A program made the position numbers and the translations under genes. From assembly GCA_030145305.1 (NCBI GenBank), contig JAQYVX010000006.1, forward strand, positions 62,001-126,000: a stretch of 64,000 bases of DNA. The letters are read 5' to 3'. The notes under the pieces were generated by a model that saw only the letters and a list, made by a program, of their open reading frames with translations, ran no database searches and was not told the DNA's origin. Below are positions 63,896 through 64,000 of the stretch, one piece after another (the stretch's first letter is position 1; each line of letters begins with the position of its first letter). The stretch is from Halarcobacter sp. (GTDB lineage Bacteria > Campylobacterota > Campylobacteria > Campylobacterales > Arcobacteraceae).

Positions 63896-64000
63896 ATGAA
63901 AAGTAATTTTTATCTTATACTTGTTTTATTTCTAACTCAATGTTCATTGTATGCACAAGATTTAAGAATAAGTATTAATCAATTATCAAAAAATCTCACA
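63896..64000 (+). CDS. Start of an exported protein, cut by the window
   Basis: Only the first 35 residues are visible: a signal peptide of about 20 residues (ending in SLYAQ) and the beginning of the mature part. It starts 20 bp after mqnE, so it is probably cotranscribed. Family unknown. Confidence 0.65.
   Translation, partial: MKSNFYLILVLFLTQCSLYAQDLRISINQLSKNLT

Noticed and set aside
1-64000. tRNA and rRNA genes
   Set aside because: No cloverleaf-like or rRNA-like sequence was recognised by eye in the intergenic gaps; a tRNA search program would settle this.

Overview
The window looks like a chromosomal segment of an Arcobacter-type member of the Campylobacterota. It is very AT-rich, densely packed, uses occasional TTG starts, carries an MqnE-type gene of the futalosine menaquinone route, and has many histidine kinases with the AHQW-x-x-PL type of H box. 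The assignment rests on gene content and protein style, not on a database search.

Layout. Positions 1-43,650 are mostly housekeeping and transport genes: the end of prpF, a thioredoxin/isochorismatase pair, hemC, dnaX-murI, the methionine importer metNIQ, rho, a 2-Cys peroxiredoxin, a ferredoxin, ndk, the yceD-rpmF-plsX-fabH lipid operon, azlCD, an SspB-like protein, a LapG-like protease, pabBC behind a response regulator, a pyrBC-dcuC-amidohydrolase-dcuC-carbamoylase run, a two-component kinase, argD, a TolC-like protein, pyk, an OmpA lipoprotein, an aldehyde dehydrogenase with its DUF779 partner, a FIST-domain kinase/regulator pair and the proVWX osmoprotectant importer with a MerR-type regulator.

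From about 43,650 to 54,100 the character changes. This is an accessory island built of remnants and defence-type genes: an istB transposase-helper fragment, a large STAND ATPase with TPR repeats, broken genes, a resolvase stub, a membrane protein, an AbiEii-type toxin-antitoxin pair, a MOSC protein, a frameshifted Sel1 protein and a HigB/HigA-type pair. A 25-bp sequence occurs four times, only seen in this island: two copies are perfect inverted repeats of each other (43,816 and 51,356) and two are degenerate (49,956 and 53,106). The AbiE-type pair sits alone and tightly between two inverted copies. These look like insertion-sequence ends that mobilised or trapped cargo.

From 54,100 onward the core resumes: pepA, thiS, a YraN nuclease-like protein, a ClC antiporter, DUF502, a Kef-type antiporter, a bioF-type gene, carbonic anhydrase, mqnE and the start of an exported protein.

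The best candidates for something undescribed are the STAND-TPR protein, which lacks a recognisable effector domain, the repeat-bounded toxin-antitoxin cassette, and the linkage of pyrimidine-synthesis genes to dicarboxylate carriers and an N-carbamoyl hydrolase.
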